In this document: positions 61,031 to 64,000 of the stretch, one piece after another | Numbering within the stretch: the first letter of the stretch is position 1 | Layout: each line of letters begins with the position of its first letter | Source of the DNA: Sipunculus nudus | Lineage: Eukaryota; Annelida; Sipuncula; Golfingiida; Sipunculidae | DNA length: 64,000 nt | NCBI GenBank assembly: GCA_026874595.1 | Contig: CM049309.1 | Location: 66,384,926-66,448,925, forward strand | Direction of reading: 5' to 3' | Position numbers and translations under genes: made by a program | The notes under the pieces: generated by a model | Told to the model about the DNA's origin: nothing | The model's input: only the letters and a program-made list of their open reading frames with translations | Database searches by the model: none

Positions 61031-61266
61031 TACACTCTTAGAAACACGGGGTCCAGCTAAAACCAAAAAGGGTACTTCGGACTGGACTGAGTGGGCAACC
61101 TTTTAAGGTTCTAGTTCGAACCTTTAAGATTCTCAAGGGTTCTCTTATTGAACCTATTAGGTTCCATCTCGAACCTCGTCAGTCGTTCTGAGAGGAACCC
61201 TCCAAGGTTCTTCACGATGGACTTAGTGGGAAACCTTGAAAGGCTATTGGTGGAACCCCATGTGTA
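61031..61266. mobile_element. GAACC-rich foldback element
   Basis: Starts TACACTCTTAGAAACACGGG and ends GGAACCCCATGTGTA (complement TACACATGGGGTTCC). The ends match if about nine bases are missing from the right terminus. Inside, GGTTC/GAACC motifs recur in both orientations. It resembles the 3' foldback of the repeat at 48975-49273. No coding capacity; class unknown. Confidence 0.55.
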
Positions 61267-63581
61267 CGATTCTATTTTGAATCTTTAACGCAGGTTTATT
61301 TAAAAAGTCTGGGATGTCTCATTATACCTAATGGATAAATTAAATACACGTCATATTTCCATATTAAAGGGAAACAGTCATGATAAATAATATGAAAAAG
61401 TATAAAAGCATTTCCCATAGGAAAGAAAGGTAACTGCGAGGATCATAGCTGAAAATAATATTTATTCTTGATCCTGTAAATATGATAAATTCTTCCAGTT
61501 GAAATGAAAACACTTTTTACAGGAACACATTTTGTAGTTAGTTGTAAAGATCCACATGTGAAAAATGTAAAACAGCCAAAAAGCATTACCAGATGAAGGC
61601 AACTAAATAATATAATTTGGCATTTGCAATACAGAGTTCGTGAACACCTCGCACAGTTCTGAGTCGTTTTCCTAAAATTAATATTTATAAATGCTATTTA
61701 CTTTTGGAATCGTTCAGCGTAGATTGGGTCTTTGATACTTTAGGCAATTTTATGTTTTTTGCTTGCAAGAATTTCAGTTTTTTGTTATACTAACAATGCA
61801 TTTGCATTTTTCGCACTGTGTCTCTCATCCACACACACAAAAATGGTCACAAGAATGAACATCCAAGGTGCCCAAGAGTTTGCCCGCGTTCTATGTAGGT
61901 TTGTTAGCTGGTGTACATTTTATTGTTTGCGTGTACATAGGTACAGGTTTATCTCTTGTGACTCCAGGTCCTATTGTCTAGTAAATCTGTATTATAAAAT
62001 TAATACTTAATATGTTTTACCAAACAAAATATATAAAATCGTAGCAAGAAACAAACAGCAGGTAATGCTAAGTGTCTTTTGTTATGTTTGTATGACTAGT
62101 ACAACTGATACGTCTCAGGGAGTGATTCAAACGTACACAAGTGCTTTGGGCAAATTTATTGTTTCTATGTATACAAATCTTCCATCCAAGACGAAATGCC
62201 TGCGTAGAATCAATGCAATGCGTGATCGGTGATAAACTCCAAAACGTCGCGACGGTCGAAATAACCGGTGTTCCGTGTCAAAATATACCTAAATGCATAA
62301 TGCGTGCTGGGTAAGATAGAGACAAGGGATCTGAAAAATGAGAGATGAGATATATAAATAAAACAGATATATAAGCACTGACACGTATTCATATATACAT
62401 ATAATTCTTGTCACACAATTTCCCTCGCCTAAACATGCACTGAGAGAAATTACGCAAGCTTAATGGTCTGCAAACAGTTTTGGAATCTTACCACCGGTTG
62501 TGAATCAATTATGTTGAGAACCATACGTTGCTGGTCTGTGAAGTCACACATTGCAACACTCTCTTTCTTTCTCTCTGTATGTTAATGTCCACAACCTTAC
62601 AATGATTTGGCAAGGATCCCGTAATATCATTGACACGATAAATTTTAAATAACATGAGCCATGTTCATTAATACAATAAATATTATAATAAAATCTACGT
62701 GTATTTTTTATAATGATATATGTTTTACTTTGTGATACACAACTCGATGTGCCTTATTAAAACTTTTACATAGATTTTATATAGATTGTACAAATAGTTA
62801 TTATAAATAATCGCGGTACTCTCCTTGGCTCAGATTGTGGCGTTCGGTAGACTGTAGAGGTGACACGTTACAATTTAGGAATAACTTACAACGTTTAAAT
62901 CGTCAGCCCTTTTCAACTGAAAAAATCTTTTTTCTTTTTCATGGGTACACTTGCTAGCCATGGCAGGCAGATGTGTAGGATTACTGCAGAGAGAAAGAAT
63001 GTATGGGTGACTTTAGTACAGTGGACGCTTGGTAATAATACGTCAATATAGGCCTAACACCACGTTAATTAGAGAACACCTTCAGTGAATATGTAATTAA
63101 GCGTGACCAAACACTGAGAGTCCGTTTGGTCCTTTAGGCCCATGTATTAAAAACCCCAATTAAATAGTTTTCAAATGATTTGTCCGATAATTTAAAGAAA
63201 CAACTAAGAATATTGTACTACTGTAAAAAATACTGTAAGATGTTATGATGTATTCCATGTAGTCGCCTTGCTTCTTTTAGTTTCAACAGCTAAGCCGAAT
63301 TATAATTTTGTTTGGTAAATGTTAAGAAGCGGTCATTTTCCTTTTACATTGCTGGAAGTGTTACAAATTCCTTTAGATAACTATGTATAACTATGAATCG
63401 GTATTACCCATGGCAATGCATGCACGAAAAGCATGTTTATCACCGGCCTTTATCCACGTTTAGATTGAGTGATCGTGAAATCTTTTGCAGACAAAGACTA
63501 ATTGGATACATTGAGTCACTGGACAGTTAATCTCTAGACATAACTTCGGCATTATTCACATGAAAATATTTATAAATTTAA
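61267..63581. other. Non-coding block, nothing recognised
   Basis: AT-rich with short frames; 61759-62010 (+) has no known motif. No repeat family recognised. Confidence 0.45.
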
Positions 63582-63840
63582 AGGTCTTACCTTACATAAT
63601 TCCCTCTTCTAATATCTCGGGAGACCATAACATCCGACCGTGAACAGTTGACCTCATAAGTTCAAATAACGTGCGCATGCGCATCCTAAACATCGGAACA
63701 TCCGGTCAATACACAAGTTACATCTGAATACTTGTTTAAAGTTATGGTCATGGTGCGAGACTCTAGATGGAACCATGGTTCTATCCGGAACTATGTGAGT
63801 TCTTGAAAGAACCATCAAGATCCTTTTTTCTTAGAGTTTA
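63582..63840 (+). repeat. Interspersed repeat, copy 2
   Basis: Aligns in the same orientation with 48975-49273, from AGGTCTTACCT to the TTTTTTCTTAGAGTTTAC end, with moderate divergence and small indels. The right terminus CTTAGAGT is closer to the left terminus of the element at 61031 (ACTCTTAG) than to copy 1, linking the three as one family. Confidence 0.75.
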
Positions 63841-64000
63841 CGCTTCTTCTTATGTGAAGATGTGTATATGTGACACCGGATGGATTTGCGCAGCTCAAGC
63901 AAATCAAATGAAGTTTAGACCTTGCATTTAATGTGGTAACATGCAATGCGTTAACTTATTTGATCTCAATGCAAACACACAAGTTATCTTGCATCTTGCG

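Overview
The window reads as AT-rich genomic DNA of a multicellular animal, most plausibly a marine lophotrochozoan invertebrate, perhaps a mollusc. The reasons are long (AT)n, (CT)n and poly-C/poly-G simple repeats, several non-autonomous DNA transposons, a decayed LINE, no operon-like gene packing, and one intron-poor neuropeptide-type GPCR. The lineage is inferred from the type of receptor and repeats; no species can be named from this sequence alone.

Only one convincing protein-coding gene is present: a 356-residue class A (rhodopsin-like) GPCR of the FMRFamide-receptor-like type at 56926-57996 (+). Its coding region is in one exon just after a plausible 3' splice site. It has all seven membrane segments but several unusual key residues: NRY instead of DRY, no Cys at 3.25, CQTP in TM6, NFxxY in TM7. 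Two small ORFs starting with secretory-signal-like sequences (48187-48357 and 43177-43404, both +) are recorded as weak candidates.

The rest is non-coding and repeat-derived. From left to right: a short MITE with a poly-C end (455-542); a frameshifted LINE reverse-transcriptase fragment on the minus strand (about 4180-4690); a possible solo LTR (5194-5875); microsatellites around 11.2-11.4 kb; a 159-bp tandem duplication with an unevenly conserved core (16342-16650); decayed dispersed and tandem repeats (about 17.8-18.15, 28.46-28.93 and 46.3-46.9 kb); a nuclear-receptor-type DR1/DR5 site cluster (29215-29238); a perfect 163-bp palindrome (32067-32229); a PIF/Harbinger-like long-TIR MITE (37838-38343); more copies of the poly-C MITE (39.1, 40.5 and 46.1 kb); two pogo/Tigger-like terminal fragments (36.0 and 47.6 kb); and two copies of a roughly 260-300-bp interspersed repeat (48975-49273 and 63582-63840), with a related GAACC-rich foldback element at 61031-61266.

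No rRNA, tRNA, CRISPR array or multi-gene system was found. The most unusual items are the receptor's atypical residues and possible alternative C-terminus, the long perfect palindrome, the DR1/DR5 cluster and the poly-C MITE family with 5-bp target duplications. Motif-dense, repeat-poor stretches (about 23.0-23.8, 25.4-25.7, 38.56-39.1 and 45.4-45.7 kb) are offered as possible regulatory DNA on inspection only.
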